64,000 nt of DNA from Paralichthys olivaceus (taxonomy: Eukaryota; Chordata; Actinopteri; Pleuronectiformes; Paralichthyidae). This document shows positions 36,370 to 48,600 of this stretch, one piece after another. The DNA lies in assembly GCF_024713975.1 (NCBI RefSeq), contig NC_091094.1, positions 12,261,001 to 12,325,000 of the forward strand. The letters run 5' to 3'. Position numbers and translations under genes: made by a program. The notes beneath the pieces are model-generated. The model did not search any database, had not been told where the DNA came from, and saw only the letters and a program-made list of their open reading frames with translations. Every line of letters starts with the position of its first letter. The first letter of the stretch is position 1.

Positions 36370-39300
36370 ATGACCGACGACCAGGAAACCTCAGACTCCG
36401 AGGACACGACTGCGTCCGGGAGCTCGACCTTGCCGCCGCCTCTCCGGCCGCAGAACGAGCGCCTCCAATGCCACAAGAGCAGCGTGTGCTCCCGCTCCTA
36501 CTTCGTGGTGGTGATGGTGTTTTTCCACGTTTACATAATTAACGTCATCGCACTGCTGTTTTACGTGCACTACATCAGCGGACAGGAGGACGCGAGCCCG
36601 AGTCGTGACGCCCCCAGCAGCGACCATAACCACCGCCAGCAGCAACAGCAGCAGCATCAGCAGCATCAGCAGAGCACCGAGTCCAGACGGCCGCCATCAA
36701 AAGCTGAGTTTCTGCGTGATGTGTCGCTCACTAGGATCGAGGGAATAAGGGTGAGTGATGTGAGGAGGCATCATCACCACAGTTTCATCTGACACACACA
36801 CACACATAGTCACTTGTGTGGTTTCTCTCTCAGGTGGGGCATGTCCAGAGTGTGTCACTGGTGCCGGGCAAAGTGCACGAAATGCGGACTCTGAGTCTGA
36901 AACCTCTGCTGTTTGGTAAGAGCCAAAACACCCATGTGGCAATAACAAATGTGCTGCTCACCCACATCAGCCTCTAGTGGCCAAACAAGTTCCTTCATCT
37001 GGTGAGAGCAGGTTCATCCAACACTTTACCTCTTCCTTATTTTCATCTTCATCACTACCTATAACCCCAGACACAAACTCTATAGACGTGTTGTATGTGT
37101 GTGTGTTTGTTAAAATCAATTACAGCAGGAAACAAACCAATAAGTCCTGAGGCACCCCCCACCCCCCCTGCTCTGCACATGTGACCCAGTTAAGGGCTTA
37201 TAGCTGAGAGCAGAGATACATCTATGCCTGGAAAACACACTTAGCCATGTATCATCCTCCAGTATGCAGCCATTATGTGCACAAGAGTAATTATCACGTA
37301 CAAAAGTGGAAACTTTATAGTGTATTAGGTTTCTGCAAGAGCTGCAACTGCTTAAATGCCTATCCTTGTTATGGCAGCAGTTAATTGCTACATTGGTTAT
37401 TGATTAACAATGAAAAATAGCAACCATAGACTGTAAATAAAGATGGATGACACGTCTCCATTCACTCCCACTATCCAGAAATGAAGCCAAAGTATCCCAG
37501 ATACGAACGCTGCCATCTTGCATTATTTGAGGCTATTGAAACAGTGTGAAACTTGATTGACAGCTGAGACTGACAAGCTATTTGTCAAGCACATGTAACG
37601 GCAACATCTTGATACTACAGGTCCTTCCCCCCCGATGGCTACTTCACAGACTCTGGCTCCAAATGAGGTTATCGGTGCAAGATAGTAACGTTCCTATCTT
37701 GGATATTTTGGCTTAATTTGTGGATAGTGGTAGAAGGTGAAGACGTGTTGTACATCTTTATATAACCCATGTATGATAAGATCTCTATTGACAAGATCTT
37801 CACTGTGCTATCATGTTAGACAAAGTAAAGCAGGAAATCAGGAAAAGATAGTTCTGCCTGAAATATGATCAAAAGAGTAATTTGATTTCAAATGAGTTCA
37901 ATACAAGGTACAGATCCAATTCAATATGGCAGGTTCACAAATAAGAAAATAACTAAACAGGTGGCATGAAAGTGTTGAAATCAAACAAACCTGTTGCCCC
38001 ATTCTCTGTAGCTTTATCTCAGTTAGTCTCTGTTTATTTCTGCAGAGATCCCTGGGTTCCTGTCAGACGATGAGTGTCGTGTCGTGATGCAGCTGGCTCA
38101 GCTGAAGGGGCTGATGGAAAGTCAGCTAATGGTGCAGGATGGTCAGGAAGAGCTGGCCAAGGAGCTCAACCTCAGCCCAGAAGAGATCTTCAACCTTCTT
38201 GATATCAACCAGGACGGACAGTTGCAGCTCCATGAGGTGTATGTCAGTTAATGGATCGTTGAGGACAAACTGAAGCGTGTGACGCGCAGACGTTTCTCGG
38301 CTCAGAGTTGGTTAACTCATCCTGTCTTCGCTGTCCTGTACCTCCAACAGATACTCACTCATTCTCGAGTTAGAGACGGGATTTGGCTCACGCCGGAGAA
38401 CCTGCGAGAAATCTATGCTGGGCTCAAAGCTGACAAGGATGGTAACGGTAAGAAATTCATGTTATTTCTGAATTTAGGTTTTAACCAAGACTATCCACTT
38501 TGCACTTTTAAACAACATTCCTTAATATGACATAAATCTCTTATTTGTCAATAAAAGTTTGCTTGAGAAAGTGTTGCACATAATTATAAACTTAAACTGT
38601 CTAATTTAGGAGGACAATGTTATACACTATAACAACAATGGTTGTGGGTTCTGACTAAAATAAAAGTTAGGATAATTAACTATTAATCATGTTTGGAATT
38701 TCAAATGAATTCCCCTTTTAACCATCTGTGATAATATATATTTTTGTCTCAACAAAAAGTACAAATCATAGATGTTATAGGAATCATGAAATATTAATAT
38801 GATTGAAACTTTAACTCATTAAGAATAATTGCATGTAATGTGTGTGATAATGCTGCAGTTGCATTTTCATAATAAGTGATCCTCAAATTATGGATGCAGC
38901 ATATTAACAAAGTTAATGGATACAAACTTGATGTTCAAGGAATATTGGTTATTATATTGGCCCAATAAATAAGTGGCATCTAAGAATTAAAACCTTTTTA
39001 TTTCAGCCATTAATGTTGATTTCTTTCATCATCCAAAGCTTTAGCGAGGCATCAGAATTCCTTACATTCTCATATTTGGGGCAGGATTGCTTAGTCTGGA
39101 AGAGTTCAGGCTTCTCAGCAATGATGCCTTCCAGCGCTTCCTGCTGCAGCGAGGGGTGAAGCGGAGTCAGCTGGTGAGAAACAGCAGACACACTTGGCTG
39201 TACCAGGGCAAAGGAGCACACCAGGTCCTCCAAGACATCAAGACGAGGTTGGGAAGACACATCATTTATTTCTGTGGTTCTGCATGTTCTTGCATTTGTA

Positions 39301-41548
39301 TGACCCTTAAAGGGATAGTTCACCCAAAAATGTAAATTCACTCATTACCTACTCCCCACTCTGCAAATGGAGGGGTGGGTGAAGTGTTTGAGTCCACAAA
39401 ACACTTTTGGGGTTTCAGGGGTGCTGCAGCCAAATCCATTACAATTGAAGTAAATGGTGACCATTTCTAGGTCCTTTACACCGTTTTTTGTAGCCTAAAT
39501 GTTCGCTGTGATTCAAGCACAAACGCAGCTCTAAGGCTAAAAACATAGTGTAAATTACAGTACATAAGTGCATTTTCATTTTTGGGGAACCATCACATCA
39601 ATTATAAGGTACATATAATCTCTCAGAATGATTCAGAAATGACTGTCCCAGACTTTCCCAATTTTTATATCTTTTCCTTCATGTTTCCCTAACACAGGGT
39701 GACTCGCCTCACCCGGCTCCCGGCCACATTAGTTGACCTCAGTGAGCCGCTCCAGGTGGTTCGCTATGAAGAGGGCGGGCACTACCACGCCCACCATGAC
39801 AGCGGTCCCGTCTATCCCGAAACCGCATGCACGCACACACGACTTGCAGCCAACACCTCCACCCCTTTTGAGACGTCTTGCAGGTGAGATCACTGAGCTG
39901 CACTCCGTTTTTTAAATAAAAAACAAATCTGTGAATGTTGAGATATGATTTCATCTGTCCGCTGTGATTACTGAGCTGTGTACTGACACTCCATTGTGAC
40001 AGCTGGCATGTTTGTGATACTCTACATTGTCAGTTTGGAGAAATGTGCGTGCTCGTCACTTGTTTGCAAAGTGTTTGTGTGCGTGTGTTTGTTTGCACCG
40101 TACATGTGCGTGTCAATTTAAATCTGTGTTGCACACTTAGGTACATCACTGTTCTCTTCTACCTGAACTCTGTTGAGGGGGGCGGGGAGACCGCATTCCC
40201 TGTGGCAGACAACAGGACCTATGATGAAGTGGTGCGTAATTGTGTGTGGGTCTGAAGATGTGTTCAGAGAGCCCTGCAAAAGTAATGTGTACAAACTGTG
40301 CATGTCTTTTGTATCTGTGTTAGCTCCCTTTGTTTTTTAGTGCGTGGGTGGGCCTGACGTTACACACACACAGTGTCGCTGAGTCTGATTGTGTGTTTCA
40401 GTCTCTCATACAGAACGACGTGGATCTTTTGGACACCAGGAGGAATTGTGACAAGAGTAACCTGAGGGTGAAGCCCACCAAAGGGACGGCTGTGTTCTGG
40501 TACAACTACCTTTCCGATGGAAAAGGTAGGATTCCCATGAAAACTTTACAGAAACAACACTGCATTTCAACAACTTCTCATTCCAATTTCATTCAGTGTC
40601 AGAGTTTTTAGTGACATCACTCTCATGTCAGTACGGTAGCCGGGAATTTCTTAGCTTAGCTTTGAAACTGGAAAGAGGGGAAAAAAGTTTACCCGCCTCA
40701 GTCTGCAGGAAACAAAATCCACCTATCAGCACCTCTAAAGTTCAAACACATTACAATCTGGTTTGTTTAATCAGTGTAAAAGCGTCACGTTGAGGTTTTT
40801 ATAATGGACTGTCTGGTTGTTTCCACTGGTCGGCAACCTCATGTTGATGCACGTTTACCACGCAGGCATGAGTAGTAGCGACCTTCTTATCCAACTCTGT
40901 GAGAAAGTGACAATGCTTATTTGTGATAAAACTTTTCCTTTACAAATGCTACTGCAATTTCCATTTTGCAGTTTTAAACATGAATTTTATTTTTGTCCGA
41001 GATGCTGGTGCTAGTGCGACATCTAGTGGCATTGAACTTCATTTATATAACCTTTAATGTGGCATTTTTATGTTGTGCTGGTGCAATTCAGGCAAAGATC
41101 AGAAGCCAACATATAAAATGATGTGAAGAATTTGTTGTTCAAGCCCACATTGGTTTTGTTAAAGATGATCAAATATACAGAATAATAAATTTAAAGACTT
41201 TAACAGCAGTCCAAATACATTCAGTTTTAAATTAGGAAAACAAAACATGTGTCAGCCATTTTAATAAACAGAAATTATATAATGGATGTTGCTAACCAAA
41301 GTTAACAGAGGTTTTTTTCATCAATAGGTTGGGTGGGCGAGCAGGATGAATACGCTCTGCATGGCGGCTGTGTGGTCACCCATGGCACTAAGTGGGTCGC
41401 AAATAAATGGATCAACATTGACCCGGATTACCAGCGTCAGGCTCGCTATCAGCATCTGGTATCACGGCAACCAGAGGAAGAAGAGGATGATGAAGGTCTG
41501 ACTCTGAACTCGGACATACAGAGCTCTAACATCCATCAAGACTTATAA
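36370..41548 (+). CDS. p4htm: Transmembrane prolyl 4-hydroxylase (P4H-TM), complete
   Basis: Nine exons, 36370-36750, 36834-36915, 38046-38236, 38351-38447, 39085-39247, 39698-39883, 40141-40231, 40402-40525 and 41328-41548, sum to 1536 nt (511 aa; human 502). The short cytosolic N-terminus is followed by a signal anchor (residues about 44-68), a Gln/His run (90-101), the EF-hand-like loops [12 protein letters not shown] and KADKDGNG, and the Fe(II)/2-oxoglutarate dioxygenase core. Iron ligands are His337 and Asp339 in [10 protein letters not shown] and His450 in LHGGC; Lys460 in GTKW should bind 2-oxoglutarate. In mammals it is an ER-membrane enzyme with a lumenal catalytic domain, able to hydroxylate HIF-alpha. 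AATAAA near 41821 and 42125 are likely polyadenylation signals. The gene converges on slc26a6. Confidence 0.96.
37424..37772. mobile_element. Fold-back MITE with long terminal inverted repeats, in p4htm intron 2
   Basis: The left end (CATAGACTG, AATAAAGATG, CACGTCTCC, CACTATCCA, AAGCCAAA, CCATCTTG) matches, with substitutions, the reverse complement of the right end over roughly 95 bases per arm, and a short unpaired centre separates the arms. It has no coding capacity. Arm identity looks like about three quarters, so the insertion is old. Confidence 0.75.
39307..39603. mobile_element. TTAA-type MITE in p4htm intron 5
   Basis: Begins TTAA then AGGGATAGTTCACCC, a terminal sequence common in fish genomes. 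The other end carries a degraded inverted copy (TTTTTGGGGAACCATC). It has no ORF. It sits between p4htm exons ending at 39247 and starting at 39698. Confidence 0.6.
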
Positions 41549-42218
41549 ATAGCTCATAAACCAAATTTATATATATACAAAAAAAATCTACCTAGCCTTC
41601 CTCAGTCCTGTGCACAATTTTTTTAGTAACATCCTCTGTGACCAGTATGTAGAGACAAGATTTATTCAGGGAACGAAGTCACAGTAGGTTTATGCAACTG
41701 TAAAGAGATGCTTTTGGTAAAATGTTGCTCAGATATTGTTATGCTGTTATTTTTTAATCAACGGATATTTCCCATTTTAGGAATGTTGCACTAGAAACTC
41801 ATACAAGGAGTTGAGTCAAAAATAAAACATTCTTTTGCATGAGTTAGTTTCTTGAGGTTTTGCTGTTGCTATGAGCAGAAATTGCACTTGAAAACTGAAA
41901 TGGCTCCTGTAAACATTTCAATGTCCTACCTTGTTATTACTGCCATTACCAAAAAGGCTCAAACACTCTCAGTGAGATGCATGTTGCCTTGTCTCTGATC
42001 CTTGAATTTTACATTATTTTCTGTCAGGTTCTTTAAAATTAAACTAGACACTTGTTTGGATGTTTCACTGTGTTAATTTATTATTCTTTTCATTTGCTAA
42101 TGCACTGTAACACTCTCCCACACAGAATAAAAGAAAAGTAAGAAAATGTGTAACAAGTCTGTGTCCTCTTTTATCTTCCTTAAAAACAAAATGCATAAAT
42201 ATCAATATGATTGGCTAA

Positions 42219-42248
42219 TTGGTTTAATTTAATTTAATTTAATTTAAA
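42219..42248. repeat. (TTTAA)n microsatellite
   Basis: Five to six TTTAA/TTAAT units directly abut the left TTAA of the MITE at 42244. They multiply TTAA target sites here and make the exact left insertion point ambiguous. Confidence 0.9.
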
Positions 42249-42594
42249 GGTTCAGTGTGTAGAATTTAGTGACATCTAGAGGTGAAGTTGCATGTTGCAG
42301 CTGAATGCTCCTCATCTCACCCTCCCCTTCCCAACATGAAAGAGAACCTGTGAACTTCAGATGTCATAAAAATCAAAATTTGGTCAAGTTTGGACGACAG
42401 TAAAAAACATGGTCGCCCCCGTAGAGAGGACCCCCCCCTCCATGTAAATATAAAGTTTTTAGATAGAAAGAGCCCAAAACAACAATTCATACAATTTAGA
42501 TGAAACATACCAGTGTAAACATCACTAGGATTATTTTATATTAAATTTCTGCCAAAAATCCCTCTCACCTAAATGTTACACACTGCATCTTTAA
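42244..42594. mobile_element. TTAA-flanked MITE between p4htm and slc26a6 3' ends
   Basis: TTAA occurs at both ends (42244-42247 and 42591-42594). Just inside are inverted repeats: AGGTTCAGTGTGTAGAATTT on the left and, reversed, AGATGCAGTGTGTAACATTT on the right. At 351 bp with no ORF, it fits a piggyBac-type non-autonomous element by its target site; the family assignment is inference. It lies 75 bp past the slc26a6 stop, in its 3'UTR. Confidence 0.75.
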
Positions 42595-42668
42595 AGGTAC
42601 AGCTTGTGATATTTCCTCTTGTAGATGTTGAAATGGTTTTCCATCCTCCTTGCTTTAAAATGGAGTCT

Positions 42669-45600
42669 TTAGAGTTTTGTGCTGCTCTGCATGTCCTAAA
42701 ATCAGAAATCAAGTAATTTTGTTAAAATTAATATGATCATATTTTATCAGGTCCTTCAATATGGGCGTATGCGACATTTGCTTTGGAATGGCCAATGCTA
42801 ATAATCAGCTGCTAACTAACTAATATGTTACAAAGTGTACTAACAGGGAAATATCAACACTAAACTGTCCAAATACAGTGTGACCTGATCGTACTCACCA
42901 CTGATGGCTCGTGTTTGGGAAAGGATAATGTTCCACGGTGCTCCAGACAGTAGATCACAGCATCATGAACAGAGGCGAAAAGATGTTTCTTTGTTATTGT
43001 CTCGGAGAAGAAGTCACCAAGCTCTAACTGCTCCACCACAAAGGCTGAGGAAAAAATGTTTTACACTTAGCGACATTACAGAGGTGATAGATCTTCATAA
43101 AGTACAGCCTGAAGTCAGAATGTGTTCAGTTACCTTGACAACCAGCCATGTAGATATCCACATCAATCTCACTGAAGTCGTGGAAAACCTGTTAATATGA
43201 TATAAAGTGATAATTTCTCCTCATCAAATGTTAGTGGTGAAGTTTTTATCTTCAGTAATTTAATTTATGTCAAGATCTGGTGCCTGAAGGTATTGTCCAT
43301 CCATCTATCTATCCACCCATTATCTATACCACTTCCACTTATATCCTTTGAGGGTCAATCACAAGGTGGGGACTGCAGCCAATCGAAGCTGACATTAGGC
43401 GAGAGGCTGTAAAAACATGGCGGACTCCGTAAAGAGGACCCTCTCCCAATGTAAATATAAAGTATTTAAATATAAAGGGCCCATTCTAGGGTAAAGAAAA
43501 CCACAATTCATACAATTTAGATAAAACACAGTACTGACATTGTACAATTCCTGAGGCCTCTCCTGTTAAGACTCCTAAGATAATCTGTGTATGTTGTGCA
43601 CGCATCTCAAATCACACTTACATCATTTATTAATGGGGTTTGACACCTGAATCATCTGAAAGTATGAGGGCTCTCATCTAATATTTCAAAAGGGACATTT
43701 TCTTTAAAGGATATTTGTCATTTTCATACTCACATTTGTGATAGCCTTGATAGCCACTGTGTCAATGAAGTTGGCTGTGGAGAGGTCGAGAATGATGGAG
43801 TGAATGTCCCAGGTCCAGTCGCCCAGAGAACCGAGAGAGACCCGCTCCAGGTCCCGACTCAGTGTGTCCTCACTGCTGGAGCCCAGTGTGGTGGTGTCGC
43901 CGTCTTGCAGCTCGGACATCCACCCTAAACTTGTGCCATCTGGAGCTCCCCCCTTCAGGTACTCCCATCTACTGTGGCTGTCTGGCAATTGGGGAGATGG
44001 GACGACAAACACTGTCCCGTTCTCCTTCTTCATCCAGTGATCGTCTTTGTCGCCTGTTTCCAACCATTCAGTTTCCACAGAGAACACCTGTATAGCAGGC
44101 ATCTGTTTCGCTGCCCTCTGTGCTCGTCTCTGATGAGTAAGAAGCAAAATAAGTGATCTGTGAAGGACTGAAACACTGTAGACATGTTGTGATTTTGGCC
44201 ATTGATCACCAATATTTTGTAATTTATACCAAGATTTTTGAACTAATTCTCTCATTACATCTGGGTAAAGTGACCCATGGGCCAAAAACAGTTGGTTGTC
44301 AGTAATTTAAATAATCCATGTTCCTGTGCTGATGTTATACATTGCCTGTATATTACCTCTTTCTTGGCCTGCCTCTTGGCCCGTCTCTCAGCTCTTCTTT
44401 CTCTACGTCTCTGTTGGGCCTCCTTCCTCCTCTTATAGATAATCATCTCACTGATGTCGAGCCCACTCTGAATATATAAAAGAAATACAAGTAAAACATC
44501 ATCATCATAGAATAAAAAATATAATAACAGAAAAAGAACTAGTGATAGTTGCTTGTATAAAGACGAATTCTAAATAAGAAGAGATTGATTCAATGAATCA
44601 ATTTTAGCACAAAATAAAAAAAATAAACCAAGGCATTCTTACTGTGGAAAAATTAAAAAGCCATCATTAGTGTGGCAAAAACATGTAAAGATTTTAAAAT
44701 GCTGCATTGCAGTACAGTAGCCTTCATCAGGGATTAAATAATCAATTTACTTATTTCTAAACCAACACAAAAATTCTGAAACAATTTTAATAATGTATAA
44801 ATTATTTGAATAATTACTCATTTAAAAACGCAAAACTTTTATTTTGGTTTCAGCCTCTAAAAAGTGACGATTTAAAACTTGACTCTTTGTCACATGATCA
44901 TTCACTGAATATCTTTGGGGTTTGGAGTGACGGACAGATGAAACAAGAATTTTTACTTATTTTTGATAATTATTAATTTATGTATCAAAAGATAATTCTC
45001 AGATTACTCAACAAAAAAAAGAATCACTAGCTGCAGCTCTAGATTAGATAGTATCATTGAGAAAGAGAACAAACCTTTTCTTTCAGAGCCTCGAGGTAGA
45101 GCGCAGCATTCGCAAAATATACTGTAGCAGAGGAGCGGAATATAGTAACACCTGGAATCTCTCTCGCCTGTCAAATGGACAAACATCCTTAGCTTTTGTT
45201 GCAGTCAGTGTGTAAAAAGTTTCATTTCTGACTTTTCAATCTTTGTGTGTTACCTCTCTGTGCGTCTCTATATCCAAGTACAGTTCTGTGCCCGGAACAT
45301 TTCCCAGAACAGAGTATGTTGGCCTAAATATTGAATAAAAGAAAAAATTATACATAATCTCTGGATTTTTGTACAGTATCTGGTAATCACAGTATGACCC
45401 AGATACTGCAGAGAGATGTATACTGATGAGTCTTACAACTGAGTCCTGAAGATGACAGTCAGTATATTAAAGATGATAGACACTGCCAGACCCACATCCA
45501 TGTTGAGGAGCAGTGTTGACACCCAGGTGACCAACCACACCATCTGTATGTTTTATTTAGTACAACAATGAAAAGGAGACAAGAGTAATGACACTTCTTC

Positions 45601-48600
45601 AGTACAACAGCGGAGTCTGTTACAGTTTTTACTTTCATTGGAATTTTTAAACTGCGTAATTTATCCTCTCACCAGATCAATCTTGCTGCGCCTCCACAGT
45701 GTGACAATGTCAGAGTGCTGCTTGAACATGCCCTTCAGATTTACAAAGACAATCACGGCGAGGACAGCCTGAAACAAGCACACCCACATTTGAATTATGA
45801 CTCAAAAGAAAAAAACACAAAGTCTATCAAATATAAGTTCAAAGCCGGTACATCAGTGTACAGTAATGACATGCAGCGCAGCAGCCGAACCTTTGGCAGC
45901 TCCTGGAACAGTGATCCAAGTTTCAGTATGGTCACCAACACAATCAGAGAGGAGGCCACTCCAGCCATCTGCAAGAACAACACAGGGTCTTTTGTGATTT
46001 TATTTTTTTGTTTTCAACAGGCAGGTTAACATTATTTTATTGTTGAGATGGATTCCACACATCGTTTGGAGACAACTTGACTATATGACACACATTCCAG
46101 CATTTTGTGTGGCTGATTGACCTAAAATTGATTTGGTGCATTAAAAATGCTCAAAGAAACTGTAAATAGGTTAAAAATACGAAAAGCAAATAAAAGCAAA
46201 TTACTAATATTACAAAATCACACATTCAAGACATGCAGTTGAGGCCAGCTTGTTATATTATTTCATACGTAATAATTATATTTTGACACAGCCTCCTTTA
46301 CTGATGCTCCCTCACCTGTGTTTTTCCTCCCGTGGTCTCTTGGACAAGACTTCGAGACATAGACGCACAGACTGAGTAGCACTGAAAAAAGCCTCCCACT
46401 GTGTTACTCAGACCCAGCGCCACCAGCTCCTGAAGCAGAGTGGGGGACACAGTCACAAGAATTAACAGGGAAATACAGAGAGGGAAATACAAAACATTTA
46501 AATAATAGCATGTTAATAGTATTAGCACGATTCATGCGATATTAGGGGTGAATTCTGACTCACCTGGTTGCTATCCACCTTGTATCCGTGTTTCAGTGCA
46601 AATGTTTTTCCAAGTGAAATAGATATGGCATACCCAACAATGGCCAGCGCTATAGCATCACCCATAACTTCTCTGATAATGTTGAAGTCTGGAACACTGG
46701 GGGGACTTAAACTGGCAAACAAGTAGAGGACAAGAAGATCAGATCATATATGAACAATGAACATTATAATAAATATAAATAATGTATAAATATAAAGCTA
46801 TATAAAGCCACTGTGGTGAACCAGGGAGAGTTGATTGGCACAGTTGAAGTTAGTTGGCTCTCCCTGGATTGAAAAGGCAGCAGAAGAGCTGCCACAAAGA
46901 GACGCATGAGGAAGAAGAAACAAGGAGAGACACATGAGGAAGCTGAGCTGTCACGCCAGCAGAAACTGCTAGCCAATTTATATTTAGTTCAATTTATGTT
47001 TGCTTATGCGTTAAAGACGAAAAGCATGTGAAAAATTGAGACCCTGGTGGCATCATCCTTTGCCAAACTTACCCACTAGGAATTTCTCCAACAACTGAAA
47101 CTGTGTAGTTCATGTTCAAGTGGGAATAGTGTGAAATCAGTGTTGCTGCTGCAATCTAAAGCCAACACAGAAAAAACAGTGAGAACACAAACATACATCA
47201 AAAGCCATATGTTCAACACATTTCAAACCTTCAATCATTAAAAATCTGGTCAATCATACTCGAGATCTGGACCTAATAATTAGCCACAAGAATCTCCTTT
47301 TTGCTGTGAAGTGCACAAATGCAGAGGCCCTGGTGCTGTCGCTGATTCAGCTGCTTTTCAGCACTGCAGCATCAGCACCGGCACAGAGGTGATAACATAA
47401 AATGAAGCCAGAGAGTGTCTGCGTGTCAACTGACTGTTATAAGCTCCATTGGGACAGGCACTGGCAGTTTTGGGCCAAGGAAGGAGTTTAGTTCCTTGGC
47501 TGCGATTAGAAACACCATGGACACGGCACTGACCACCAGAGTGGGAAGATGAGTCTGCGGCAGCAAAATGCAAACGTCTTTCAGAGTCTGAAAATAAAGA
47601 AATATGAAGGAGCGAGTTAAGACTTGCTGCTGCACTCATAACAACACACAGGCTAAGCCACACACAGCTTTGTAATCATTTGTCCTTTTAAGTTATAATT
47701 AAGTATAAAATTACATTTTAATCTTGTTAGCTTTTTTCCATATATTATGGAACACTTATCTAACAACAGGAATAACTATGAAATGGCACATGCCCACTGG
47801 CTTTAGAATGCGGTATTCCCTAGTTCTAGTTGGCTCCACCTCCAGTTTAGCCAGCTACCAATAATACACATCTGTCCGCATGGCCAAGAGGATAAGAAAC
47901 CATGTGTAATGTTGTCAGTGGCGGCTGATGTGATCAGTCCACCTTGGGGCCTCTCGTCTTTACATGTTAACTCGTTTGTGTGGTTGTTCAAGGGTTTTGA
48001 CTTTCTCTTTATGATAATCTGTAAATGTTAACTACAGCGAGGCACTCTGATAAAAGGGTTCTAAAAGGGTGGTGGCCTGAATACATTTTGTTAAATACAG
48101 GAAAGTCTAGTTTAGTCAGACAGACAGGTTTTTCTTTTTTTCCTTTGATTGGGATGGTCAGTCAGGGGAGAAGGGACTGGTTATAGGAAGAGGTTTTGCT
48201 CATTTCTTATTTTGTGTGGTGTCACCTGCTGCCCCTAACCTATTGTTCCATCCTCACCTTGTTTAATGCTGGTTAGTATTGCATATATGGACCTTATTTT
48301 GCACCACTACAATAAAAGGCTACTCTGCCAGATAACATCAGCACTGTGTGTTTGGTTGTTCACAACAGAAAAAGTTCTCCACATGATCCATGATGCATTT
48401 TAATCACAATCAGCCAAACTGTTGGACAGTGCAATGGGATAAGTATTGGAAGTATTGGATCAGCAAAAACAGAGAAAAAAGAGCCAAATATTTGACAGCA
48501 CTCACATACACCAGTGACAGTGGCCCATGAAACCTTGTTGGTGAAACGCCAAAGATGTACTTCAGTTGTGCCACCACGGCATGGCCTGATGCTGCGGTCG

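Noticed and set aside
47990-48360. Possible LTR-like or other retroelement fragment (AATAAA near its right end, similar short words at both sides)
   Set aside because: No convincing terminal repeat pair, primer site or coding part; too weak to call as an element. Treated as an ordinary slc26a6 intron.
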